Assembly (NCBI GenBank): GCA_017964745.1
Contig: JAGCRJ010000095.1
Coordinates: forward strand, 1-7,252
DNA length: 7,252 nt
Source: Lachnospiraceae bacterium
GTDB lineage: Bacteria; Bacillota; Clostridia; Lachnospirales; Lachnospiraceae
Direction of reading: 5' to 3'
Numbering within the stretch: position 1 is the first letter of the stretch; each line of letters starts with the position of its first letter. The notes beneath the pieces were generated by a model that did no database searches, had not been told where the DNA came from, and was given only the letters and a program-made list of their open reading frames with translations. Shown piece after piece: positions 1-5,729 of the stretch. Made by a program: the position numbers and the translations under genes.

Positions 1-81
1 AAGCACGGAACCTGCTGTTTCTCCGCACGCGGCGGATCTTTCCATAACGTTTTTAAGGAGCTTTTTCCTGGAAGTTTCCAT
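1..81 (-). CDS. N-terminal fragment of a divergent gene, function unknown
   Basis: On the minus strand an ATG at 81-79 opens a frame that stays open to the window edge (27 codons). It encodes a peptide starting METSRKKLLKNVMERS, which is basic and probably helical. The ATG has a plausible ribosome-binding site: the complement of 88-93 reads AAAGGA, six bases upstream of the start. The 193 bases between this start and the GH94 start contain several inverted repeats, as expected of a shared divergent control region. A gene in this position is often the regulator of the sugar operon, but 27 residues are too few to assign a family and I recognise no motif. The call rests on the start, the ribosome-binding site and the arrangement only; a chance open frame of this length is possible. 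Confidence 0.4.
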   Translation of the reverse strand, partial: METSRKKLLKNVMERSAACGETAGSVL

Positions 82-101
82 TTTCTTTCCTTTCAGGGGC
101 G

Positions 102-113
102 TTTTTTTAACCT
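102..113 (+). repeat. Direct repeat TTTTTTTAACCT, copy 1
   Basis: The 12-base string TTTTTTTAACCT occurs here and again, identically, at 194-205 (start-to-start distance 92 bases). A related T7AAG string lies at 254-263. Both exact copies are in the divergent intergenic region, and the second lies between the 17-base dyad and the -10 box of the operon promoter. Poly-T content makes chance recurrence fairly likely in such AT-rich DNA, so a regulatory role is only a possibility. Confidence 0.4.
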
Positions 114-118
114 GTTAA
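107..118. promoter_or_regulatory. Short inverted repeat TTAAC-CT-GTTAA
   Basis: This is a perfect dyad with 5-base arms and a 2-base centre. It overlaps copy 1 of the direct repeat and lies 26 bases upstream of the putative divergent gene's ATG, so it would fall in that gene's leader or promoter. It is short and AT-rich, and could be a regulator half-site pair or chance. Confidence 0.3.
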
Positions 119-136
119 CTGCCCCGCGTATCTGCC

Positions 137-155
137 TATGATTAATACTATCATA
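137..155. promoter_or_regulatory. Inverted repeat TATGAT-N7-ATCATA, candidate operator
   Basis: Two perfect 6-base arms (TATGAT at 137-142, ATCATA at 150-155) are separated by 7 bases, centred at 146 in the middle of the divergent intergenic region. Read on the minus strand, the right arm (TATGAT) also resembles a -10 box for the divergent gene, though I see no good -35 at the proper distance. Its spacing fits a dimeric regulator on one DNA face. No known operator consensus was recognised. Confidence 0.4.
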
Positions 156-174
156 TCCGGGAAGAATTATTTCG

Positions 175-191
175 GTTTAATCTTATTAAAC
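175..191. promoter_or_regulatory. Perfect 17-base dyad GTTTAAT-CTT-ATTAAAC, candidate operator
   Basis: The arms GTTTAAT (175-181) and ATTAAAC (185-191) are exact reverse complements around a 3-base centre. The dyad ends directly before where the -35 element of the operon promoter should be (about 191-197, given the -10 at 215-220). That is a typical place for an activator that compensates for a weak -35, and also for a repressor. Of the dyads in this region it has the longest arms. No match to a cre site or another consensus I know. Confidence 0.5.
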
Positions 192-220
192 TATTTTTTT
201 AACCTTTGGTTTGCTATACT
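192..220 (+). promoter_or_regulatory. Probable operon promoter with extended -10 box
   Basis: TATACT at 215-220 is preceded by TGC at 212-214, giving an extended -10 (TGnTATACT) that differs from TATAAT at one base. The region 17 bases upstream (192-197, TATTTT) is a poor match to TTGACA, which suits an extended -10 promoter or one helped by an activator. Transcription would start near 227, giving a leader of about 48 bases before the GH94 ATG. The short dyad AACC-TTT-GGTT (201-211) lies in the spacer, where a bound protein would block polymerase. Confidence 0.6.
194..205 (+). repeat. Direct repeat TTTTTTTAACCT, copy 2
   Basis: Identical to 102-113. This copy lies across the weak -35 and spacer of the operon promoter, and its AACCT end forms the left arm of the AACC-TTT-GGTT dyad at 201-211. 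Confidence 0.4.
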
Positions 221-232
221 AATGCTTGCAGT

Positions 233-245
233 CCCCTTTTCGGGG
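233..245 (+). other. Small leader hairpin CCCC-TTTTC-GGGG
   Basis: A 4-base all-GC stem with a 5-base loop falls in the predicted 5' leader of the operon, between the predicted transcription start (about 227) and the GH94 ribosome-binding site (AGAGG, 262-266). The T-run at 254-260 does not directly follow the stem, so this does not look like a terminator. It could stabilise the 5' end of the transcript. Confidence 0.3.
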
Positions 246-274
246 TAAATCAATTTTTTTAAGAGGAAAAAATT

Positions 275-2704
275 ATGCAGTTTGGACATTTTGATGATGA
301 AGCCTACGAATACGTCGTAGACAGGCCGGATACTCCCACCTCGTGGAGTAACTATCTCGGTACCACTGAGTACGGTGCGATCATTACCAATAATGCGGGC
401 GGATACGGCTTCTACCGTTCGGGCGCGCAGGGAAGATTCATGCGTCTTCGTTTTAATTCGGTTCCCATGGATCAGCCCGGAAGATATTTCTATTTAAGAG
501 ATAATGACACCAAGGATTACTGGTCGGCATCATGGCAGCCCGTAGGCAAGCCCCTCGATCAGTACAAGACCGTATGCCGTCACGGTACTGCATATTCCAT
601 ATTCAGTTCCGATTATTCCGGAATCCACACCGATGCAACTTACTTCGTTCCTCTCGGACAGAAGTTTGAGTACTGGAGACTTGATGTTGAGAACAAGTCC
701 GACAAGCCCAGAAATCTTTCCGCATTCACATACTGCGAGTTCGCAAGTCAGTGGAACACCACCCAGGATCTTGTAAACCTTCAGTATTCACTCTTCATCA
801 TGGAAGCCGACAAGAAGGCCGACAACATCCTCGGCTATTCGATCCATGACAATATGTACAAGCAGCATCCCGAGTATGAGCTCGGCGGTATCATTCAGCA
901 GGAGTGGTTCGCAGTCTGCGAAGCACCCATGACCCACTATGATACCAACAGGGAAAAGTTCATCGGAACCTACGGATCGTACAAGGAGCCCAGAGCCGTC
1001 ATCGAGGGACAGTGCTCCGATTCCTGGACCTACGGTGATACCGCATGCGGATCCATCCAGTCCGATATGGTCCTTCAGCCCGGTGAAAAGAAGACCGTTC
1101 TCATCCTTCTCGGAATCGGAAACGCAAACGCAGTCGGAGAGAAGATCGTTGCTGAGTACGGCTCTGCAAAGAGATTCGACGAAGAGTTCGAAAAGCTCAA
1201 GGAAGACTGGCATTCAAAACTCACTTCCTTCAAGGCTAAGACTCCCGATGCCGATATCGACCACACCGTAAATGTATGGGGACTTTACAACAACCTCATC
1301 ACATTCTCATGGTCCAGGGCTGCATCGCTTGTTTACAACGGAGAAAGAGACGGACTCGGATACCGTGATTCCGTTCAGGATACCCTCGGTGTCAACGCTG
1401 CGATCCCCGAGCTTTCCAAAGAGCGTCTCAAGCTGATGCTTTCCGGACAGACCTTCTGCGGTGGTGCAATGCCCCTCATCAAGCTCGGTCACAATCCCGG
1501 ACATATGCAGTGTCCCGATGAAAAAGAATTCAGATCCGATGACTGCCAGTGGTTCTTCAATGCGATCCCCGCATATATCGCAGAGACCGGCGACATCGAT
1601 TTCTATAATGAAGTTGTTCCTTACGCAGATCACGGTGAGGACACCGTTTACGGCCACCTCAAGAAGGCGCTTCTTTTCAATATTGAAAGAAGCGGTGCGG
1701 ACGGACTTCCTTCCGGACTTGCGGCTGACTGGAACGACTGTCTCCAGACCGGCTATCACGGCGAGAGCGTAATGGTAACCTTCCAGTTAAGAGCAGGCCT
1801 TACCACTTATGCGGACATCTCCAAGCTCCTCGGAAAAGAAGACGAGGCAGCATGGGCACTTAAGCAGAGAGACATCCTTGACGAAGCGATCCAGAAGAAG
1901 GCATGGGACGGCAAGTGGTGGATCTGGGCTGTAGGCGAAGACGGAACCGTTTACGGAACCGATAAGTACGATGAAGGTAAGGTTTATCTCAACACCCAGG
2001 TATGGGCTGTTATGTCCGGTGCATGCAAGGGCGACCAGGAGAAGCTCTGCCTCGAAGCTGTTCACGACCAGCTCTTCTCCAAGTACGGACTTAAGCTTTG
2101 TGCACCTCCCATCGTTTACACTCCCCAGACCGTTATGGGCTGCGTAGTATTCCCTACCGGAATCAAGGAGAACGGCGGTATCTTCAACCATACACAGGGT
2201 TGGGGCGTTATGGCGGAGACCTTCGCAGGCAACGGAAACAGGGCTTACGAATATCTCAAGGCAGCGCTTCCCGCTACATATAACGACAAGGCTGAGATCA
2301 GACAGTCAGAGCCTTATGTTCAGGGACAGACCACCTATTCGGATGAGTCACCCCGTCCCGGAAACTGCCGTACCTCATGGCTTTCCGGCGCGGTTGCTTG
2401 GACATACTATTCACTTACCCAGTATGTACTCGGAATCCGTCCCCAGTATGACGGAATGCTCATCGATCCCTGTATCCCCGATTCGTGGGACGGATACACC
2501 GTCGACAGAGTATTCAGAGGAAAGAACCTTCACATCGAGGTTAAGAACCCCGAGCATGTCTGCAAGGGCGTCTCTTATATCACCGTTAACGGAGAGAAGA
2601 TCGAATCTGCGGTCATCCCCGTATCAATGCTTAAAGACGGCGACAACAATATCGAAGCCGTTATGGGCAAAGCAGCATGTGAAGTGCCTTTTGAAAGACT
2701 TTAA
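275..2704 (+). CDS. GH94 glycoside phosphorylase, cellobiose/chitobiose phosphorylase-like, specificity uncertain
   Basis: An 809-residue cytosolic enzyme of family GH94, whose members reversibly phosphorolyse beta-linked disaccharides to an alpha-sugar 1-phosphate plus a shorter sugar, saving ATP. The length matches cellobiose and chitobiose phosphorylases (about 800-820), and there is no signal peptide. The N-terminal MQFGHFDD is the usual family start and follows AGAGG (262-266) by 8 bases. A beta-sandwich domain covers about residues 1-285, an (alpha/alpha)6 barrel about 320-730, and a short beta domain the rest. Visible signatures are GYRDSVQD (362-369, R364 expected to bind phosphate), ADWNDC (484-489, D488 the expected general acid and W486 a sugar-stacking residue) and KENGGIFNH (631-639, H639 expected to bind phosphate). 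The loop before KENGG resembles chitobiose phosphorylase more than cellobiose phosphorylase. The usual WLTGT motif reads WLSGA (702-706). Family is certain; substrate is not. Confidence 0.93.
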   Translation: MQFGHFDDEAYEYVVDRPDTPTSWSNYLGTTEYGAIITNNAGGYGFYRSGAQGRFMRLRFNSVPMDQPGRYFYLRDNDTKDYWSASWQPVGKPLDQYKTVCRHGTAYSIFSSDYSGIHTDATYFVPLGQKFEYWRLDVENKSDKPRNLSAFTYCEFASQWNTTQDLVNLQYSLFIMEADKKADNILGYSIHDNMYKQHPEYELGGIIQQEWFAVCEAPMTHYDTNREKFIGTYGSYKEPRAVIEGQCSDSWTYGDTACGSIQSDMVLQPGEKKTVLILLGIGNANAVGEKIVAEYGSAKRFDEEFEKLKEDWHSKLTSFKAKTPDADIDHTVNVWGLYNNLITFSWSRAASLVYNGERDGLGYRDSVQDTLGVNAAIPELSKERLKLMLSGQTFCGGAMPLIKLGHNPGHMQCPDEKEFRSDDCQWFFNAIPAYIAETGDIDFYNEVVPYADHGEDTVYGHLKKALLFNIERSGADGLPSGLAADWNDCLQTGYHGESVMVTFQLRAGLTTYADISKLLGKEDEAAWALKQRDILDEAIQKKAWDGKWWIWAVGEDGTVYGTDKYDEGKVYLNTQVWAVMSGACKGDQEKLCLEAVHDQLFSKYGLKLCAPPIVYTPQTVMGCVVFPTGIKENGGIFNHTQGWGVMAETFAGNGNRAYEYLKAALPATYNDKAEIRQSEPYVQGQTTYSDESPRPGNCRTSWLSGAVAWTYYSLTQYVLGIRPQYDGMLIDPCIPDSWDGYTVDRVFRGKNLHIEVKNPEHVCKGVSYITVNGEKIESAVIPVSMLKDGDNNIEAVMGKAACEVPFERL

Positions 2705-2728
2705 TATTTTCGGAAAGAAGAATCAGAA

Positions 2729-2818
2729 ATGAAAAAATTGTTGGGAAAGATCGGAGCGATCGCACTGGCTGTCTTACTGGCAGCCTCGGTCGTTCCGGCG
2801 ATCCCGGCTCAGGCGGCC
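2729..2818 (+). other. Signal peptide of the GH29 fusion protein
   Basis: Residues 1-30 have a basic start (MKKLLGK), a hydrophobic core rich in Ala, Leu, Ile and Val (8-22), a helix-breaking proline and an AQA-A cleavage motif at 27-30. This is a typical Sec signal peptide with type I cleavage. There is no lipobox cysteine, so it is not a lipoprotein. Confidence 0.85.
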
Positions 2819-5704
2819 GGTGATCAGGAAGAGACTGTATCATTCTTTATTTCTTTTGTCGGATCGGGACTTGAAGCAGGCGACGGAGGCCTTGTTTATA
2901 CGGATCCTTTCGGGAATGCAAACAGCGAGGGGATAGTCGCTGTCAACGCTTCGGCAAAAGCAGGTGACACGGTTGTCATATCTCTCGAACTTCCTGAGAT
3001 GCCGTCGCACATCACATCCGTCGTACCCGTAATGTACACAGGTGAAGACAACATTGTGTTCGGAAACGTGGATGCGGATGTTTCGCTCAAGGTTAACGGA
3101 GCAGATGTGGAGATCACTCCGGACCCCGAAGCTCCCAAGGCATGGGCCGGTCCCACAGGTTCTCTTATGCATTCTTGGATGCTCTACGGCGGATATGATG
3201 AGAACGGGTTAAGCACTTTGCCCGTCAACGCATTTGCCGGAGCAACCAAGATCGAATATACGATCACTCTTAATTCATTTACCGTGGCCCACAGACTCGG
3301 ACCCGCATACGAAGGTGAATCGATCGTCTATATCGATTTTTCCGGAGATGTTGCGGGAGGCGAGACGCACGAATATCATGGTCCCGGTTTCGAAGGCAAC
3401 AGTGAGAGCATCACTTCGGTCACCTCGACCGCAGCGGTCGGTGACACGATCACTGTTTCGCTTGCTTTCCCCAATGCGATCACACATGTTCATAATGTTT
3501 CTCCCGTGATAGTTCCTTCTGCGGAAGGTACTTCCTTTGCGGAGATGGATATATCCGTTGCACTCCGTATAGACGGTTCGGATACGCCCATCGATTATCT
3601 TGCCGGATCTCCCGCGTGGGCAGAGGCCGTAGGTAATGATGAGACCGCATGGAGGATCTGCGGAGGATGCAATGAGTCCGGAACGGCTTATGTAGATCCT
3701 TCACTTTTTGCGGGAGCCACGAAGATAGAATATATCATTACGGTAAATTCGATCTTTGAAGAATACCGTGAGCCCGAACCTGAAGTTATCGAAGAGATGC
3801 CCCCCGAGCAGGAGCCTGACCTGATCGTTCCCGTTCAGCCGGTTCAGGAACAGCCCGCCGATATAGTGATCGAAGAGGAGAATACTTCGAACGGACTTGT
3901 TATCGGAATCATAGTTGCGATCGCAGCTCTTGCGATGATCGTCTGCGGAATCCTTCTTTCGAGGGAGAGACCTCCGAAGGAAGAAGATCTTAAGGATGAG
4001 ATGGATAAGACCGGTTACGGTGATGACGATGAGATTGACGACAAGGCTTTTGACAAAGCCCTCGATGATATAGCTGAAGAAGAAAAAGAGGAAGCAAAAA
4101 AAGCTGAAGAAAAATCAGCCGAAGAAACCGGTGATTCCGAAAAACCGAAAGAAGCTAAAAGCGCAGCAGCTGCTGTAGCGACGGATACTCTTTCGGAAAG
4201 AATGGAAGAGGCTGATAAAGATATCGCCGATCTTTCGGAAGAGATGAAGAGGATCGATGAAGTGATCGCCAAGGGGCCCTTTAAGGATGACTGGGCTTCG
4301 CTTTCCAAGGTTAAGGTTCCCGAATGGTTTGCTGCAGACAGATTCGGAATCTTCGTTCACTGGGGAGTATTTACTTCCGAGGAGTTTTCCAATGAATGGT
4401 ATCCGAGATGGATGTACATCAAGGATAGCGAGGAGTGGAAGCATCACATAGAAAAGTACGGACCTCACACCGAGACCGGATACAAGGATTACGTAGACAG
4501 GTTTAAGGGAGAGAAATTCGATCCCAAAGAATGGATGGACATCTTCAAAAAGTCCGGTGCAAGATACGTCGTTCCCGTAGGCGAGCATCATGACGGATTC
4601 CAGATGTATGCAAGCCGCATGTCGCACTGGAATGCAGCGGAGAAGGGTCCTCACAGGGATATAGTCGCAGAGCTTAAAAAGTCGGCTGAGGAATACGGAA
4701 TACATTTCGGTGTTTCGTCACACAGATTTGAGCACTGGTGGTTCCTCGGAAACGGCAGGACATTCGACAGTGATATCAAGGGTGAATTCGTAAGGGGAGA
4801 TCTCTACTGGCCTTCACAGCCCGAGCCCGAGAACATCCAGGATTTCGATGTAAAGCCCGCACCCAGCGAAGAGTTTATGCAGGATTGGCTTGCAAGAACC
4901 TGCGAGATAGTGGATCTCTTTACTCCCGAAGTTATTTATTTTGACTGGTGGATAGCACAGAAGGCTCTCAAGCCCTACCTTAAGAAGGCTGCCGCATATT
5001 ATTACAATGTGATGGCATCCAAGGGATTAGAGGGAGTGATCGTATCCAAGGTCGATGCATTTGCACCCGGCGCATCCGTAAGGGATATTGAAAGAGGAGG
5101 ACTGTCAGGCTCCGCATCATACATCTGGCAGTCGGATACTCCCATTTGCAGGGAGTCATGGGGATATGTACCCGGCCTTTCCTACAAGTCCGGACTTGAT
5201 ATCGTAAGAGAGCTTATCGATATCGTTTCCAAGAACGGAAATCTCCTTCTCAATGTCGGACCAAAGGCGAACGGAGAGATATGCGATGAGGAAAAGAATG
5301 CGCTCCTCGAGATCGGTAAGTGGCTAGATAAAAACGGAGAGATGATCTACGGAAGCACTCCTTACAAGATCTTCGGTGAAGGCAGTGTTAACAGGGAGGA
5401 AGGCGGCTTCAAGGATACGGAAAGCCTTGATTACACTTCCGAGGATTTCCGCTTTACCGCTAAAGACGGCTGCATCTATGCCGCAGCGATGAAGCCCGCA
5501 GAGGACGGACACTACGTGATCAAGAGCTTTGCAAAAAGCGGCGAGGACGGCGGACATTCTTATAAGGGACTTATATCAAAGGTTGTCCTTCTTGCCGACG
5601 GTTCGGAAGTAAAGTGGGATCATGGGGCTGAAGGACTTGATATCAGAGTAAATGGTAGGTCCCGCGATGATATGCCGGTAGTATTTAAGATCGAACTTTT
5701 ATAA
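2729..5704 (+). CDS. Membrane-anchored GH29 alpha-L-fucosidase with duplicated N-terminal ectodomain
   Basis: A 991-residue fusion that releases L-fucose from glycan ends. In order: signal peptide (1 to about 30, ending AQAA), two copies of an unrecognised domain (35-184 and 197-343), an acidic Pro/Glu-rich stalk (about 346-387), one hydrophobic helix (389-410) followed by R412, R414 and K417, a charged linker with likely coiled coil (about 415-515), and the GH29 barrel plus a C-terminal beta domain (about 520-991). GH29 signatures are HWG (544-546), EHHDGF (619-624), YFDWW with D739 as the expected nucleophile, DIERG with E788 as candidate acid/base, and NGNLLLNVGP (836-845). The charge pattern predicts ectodomain outside and fucosidase inside, whereas related GH29 proteins in Clostridia, as I recall them, are soluble and begin near residue 500. 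The start follows GGAAAGAAG (2712-2720), a moderate ribosome-binding site, 24 bases after the GH94 stop. Bond specificity cannot be read from the sequence. Confidence 0.9.
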   Translation: MKKLLGKIGAIALAVLLAASVVPAIPAQAAGDQEETVSFFISFVGSGLEAGDGGLVYTDPFGNANSEGIVAVNASAKAGDTVVISLELPEMPSHITSVVPVMYTGEDNIVFGNVDADVSLKVNGADVEITPDPEAPKAWAGPTGSLMHSWMLYGGYDENGLSTLPVNAFAGATKIEYTITLNSFTVAHRLGPAYEGESIVYIDFSGDVAGGETHEYHGPGFEGNSESITSVTSTAAVGDTITVSLAFPNAITHVHNVSPVIVPSAEGTSFAEMDISVALRIDGSDTPIDYLAGSPAWAEAVGNDETAWRICGGCNESGTAYVDPSLFAGATKIEYIITVNSIFEEYREPEPEVIEEMPPEQEPDLIVPVQPVQEQPADIVIEEENTSNGLVIGIIVAIAALAMIVCGILLSRERPPKEEDLKDEMDKTGYGDDDEIDDKAFDKALDDIAEEEKEEAKKAEEKSAEETGDSEKPKEAKSAAAAVATDTLSERMEEADKDIADLSEEMKRIDEVIAKGPFKDDWASLSKVKVPEWFAADRFGIFVHWGVFTSEEFSNEWYPRWMYIKDSEEWKHHIEKYGPHTETGYKDYVDRFKGEKFDPKEWMDIFKKSGARYVVPVGEHHDGFQMYASRMSHWNAAEKGPHRDIVAELKKSAEEYGIHFGVSSHRFEHWWFLGNGRTFDSDIKGEFVRGDLYWPSQPEPENIQDFDVKPAPSEEFMQDWLARTCEIVDLFTPEVIYFDWWIAQKALKPYLKKAAAYYYNVMASKGLEGVIVSKVDAFAPGASVRDIERGGLSGSASYIWQSDTPICRESWGYVPGLSYKSGLDIVRELIDIVSKNGNLLLNVGPKANGEICDEEKNALLEIGKWLDKNGEMIYGSTPYKIFGEGSVNREEGGFKDTESLDYTSEDFRFTAKDGCIYAAAMKPAEDGHYVIKSFAKSGEDGGHSYKGLISKVVLLADGSEVKWDHGAEGLDIRVNGRSRDDMPVVFKIELL
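2831..3280 (+). repeat. Ectodomain repeat 1 of the GH29 fusion protein
   Basis: Residues 35-184 form the first of two homologous domains. Shared landmarks with copy 2 are a GDT-x4-SL segment, a predicted strand ending in P-V, an AWA motif, a W-x3-GG-x2-E/N-x-G stretch and the closing FAGATKIEY (169-177). Alternating hydrophobic residues suggest a beta-sandwich. I do not recognise the family; a carbohydrate-binding or adhesive role is an inference from the fused enzyme. Confidence 0.75.
3317..3757 (+). repeat. Ectodomain repeat 2 of the GH29 fusion protein
   Basis: Residues 197-343 repeat the first domain. FAGATKIEY recurs at 327-335, exactly 158 residues after copy 1. The copies are clearly diverged apart from the closing motif, so this is an old duplication, not recent DNA repetition. 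Copy 2 alone has a C-GG-C pair (C311, C314) where copy 1 has Y-GG-Y. Confidence 0.75.
3893..3958 (+). other. Single transmembrane helix of the GH29 fusion protein
   Basis: Residues 389-410 (starting GLVIGIIVAIAAL) are uninterrupted hydrophobic residues long enough to span the membrane. The N-terminal flank is strongly acidic (IEEEN) and the C-terminal flank begins SRERPPK, so the positive-inside rule puts the N-side out and the C-side in. This agrees with the signal peptide exporting the N-terminal part. Confidence 0.88.
4096..4102 (+). other. A7 slippery heptamer in the linker, possible frameshift site
   Basis: Seven A bases are phased A-AAA-AAA relative to the reading frame (codons 456-458, Ala-Lys-Lys), the arrangement that permits tandem -1 slippage. 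After a -1 shift the next codons are AGC and TGA, so translation would stop at once, giving about 459 residues: ectodomain, membrane helix and a short tail. I see no strong downstream hairpin, and the upstream GAGG (4088-4091) is closer than is usual for -1 stimulation. Lysine-rich linkers produce A-runs by chance. Confidence 0.3.
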
Positions 5705-5718
5705 TGAGGATTTATTTC

Positions 5719-5723
5719 GGAGG
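5719..5723 (+). promoter_or_regulatory. Ribosome-binding site GGAGG for the GH31 gene
   Basis: GGAGG ends 6 bases before the ATG at 5730, in the 25-base gap after the fucosidase stop. It is the best Shine-Dalgarno match of the three plus-strand genes and fixes the GH31 start. Confidence 0.85.
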
Positions 5724-5729
5724 TACGAA

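Noticed and set aside
233..260. Rho-independent terminator or attenuator in the leader (CCCC/GGGG stem followed by a T-run)
   Set aside because: The stem is only 4 base pairs and the T-run begins 9 bases after it, so it does not match a terminator.
82..274. Catabolite-repression (cre) site or riboswitch upstream of the operon
   Set aside because: No sequence close to the cre consensus was found, and the predicted leader of about 48 bases is too short for known sugar-related riboswitches.
788..1759. Several open frames on both strands inside the GH94 gene
   Set aside because: All overlap well-conserved GH94 sequence in other frames, and their translations are low in complexity with no known motif.
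4202..4246. Internal ATGs at 4202 (residue 492) and 4244 (residue 506) as separate starts for a soluble fucosidase
   Set aside because: GGAAAG and GGAAGAG upstream are only 1-3 bases from the ATGs, too close for efficient initiation, and the upstream frame is continuous with a good signal peptide. A minor internal product cannot be excluded.
4115..4705. Long open frame on the minus strand opposite the linker and GH29 domain
   Set aside because: It lies wholly antisense to a clearly conserved coding region, has no recognisable domain and reflects the codon bias of the plus strand.
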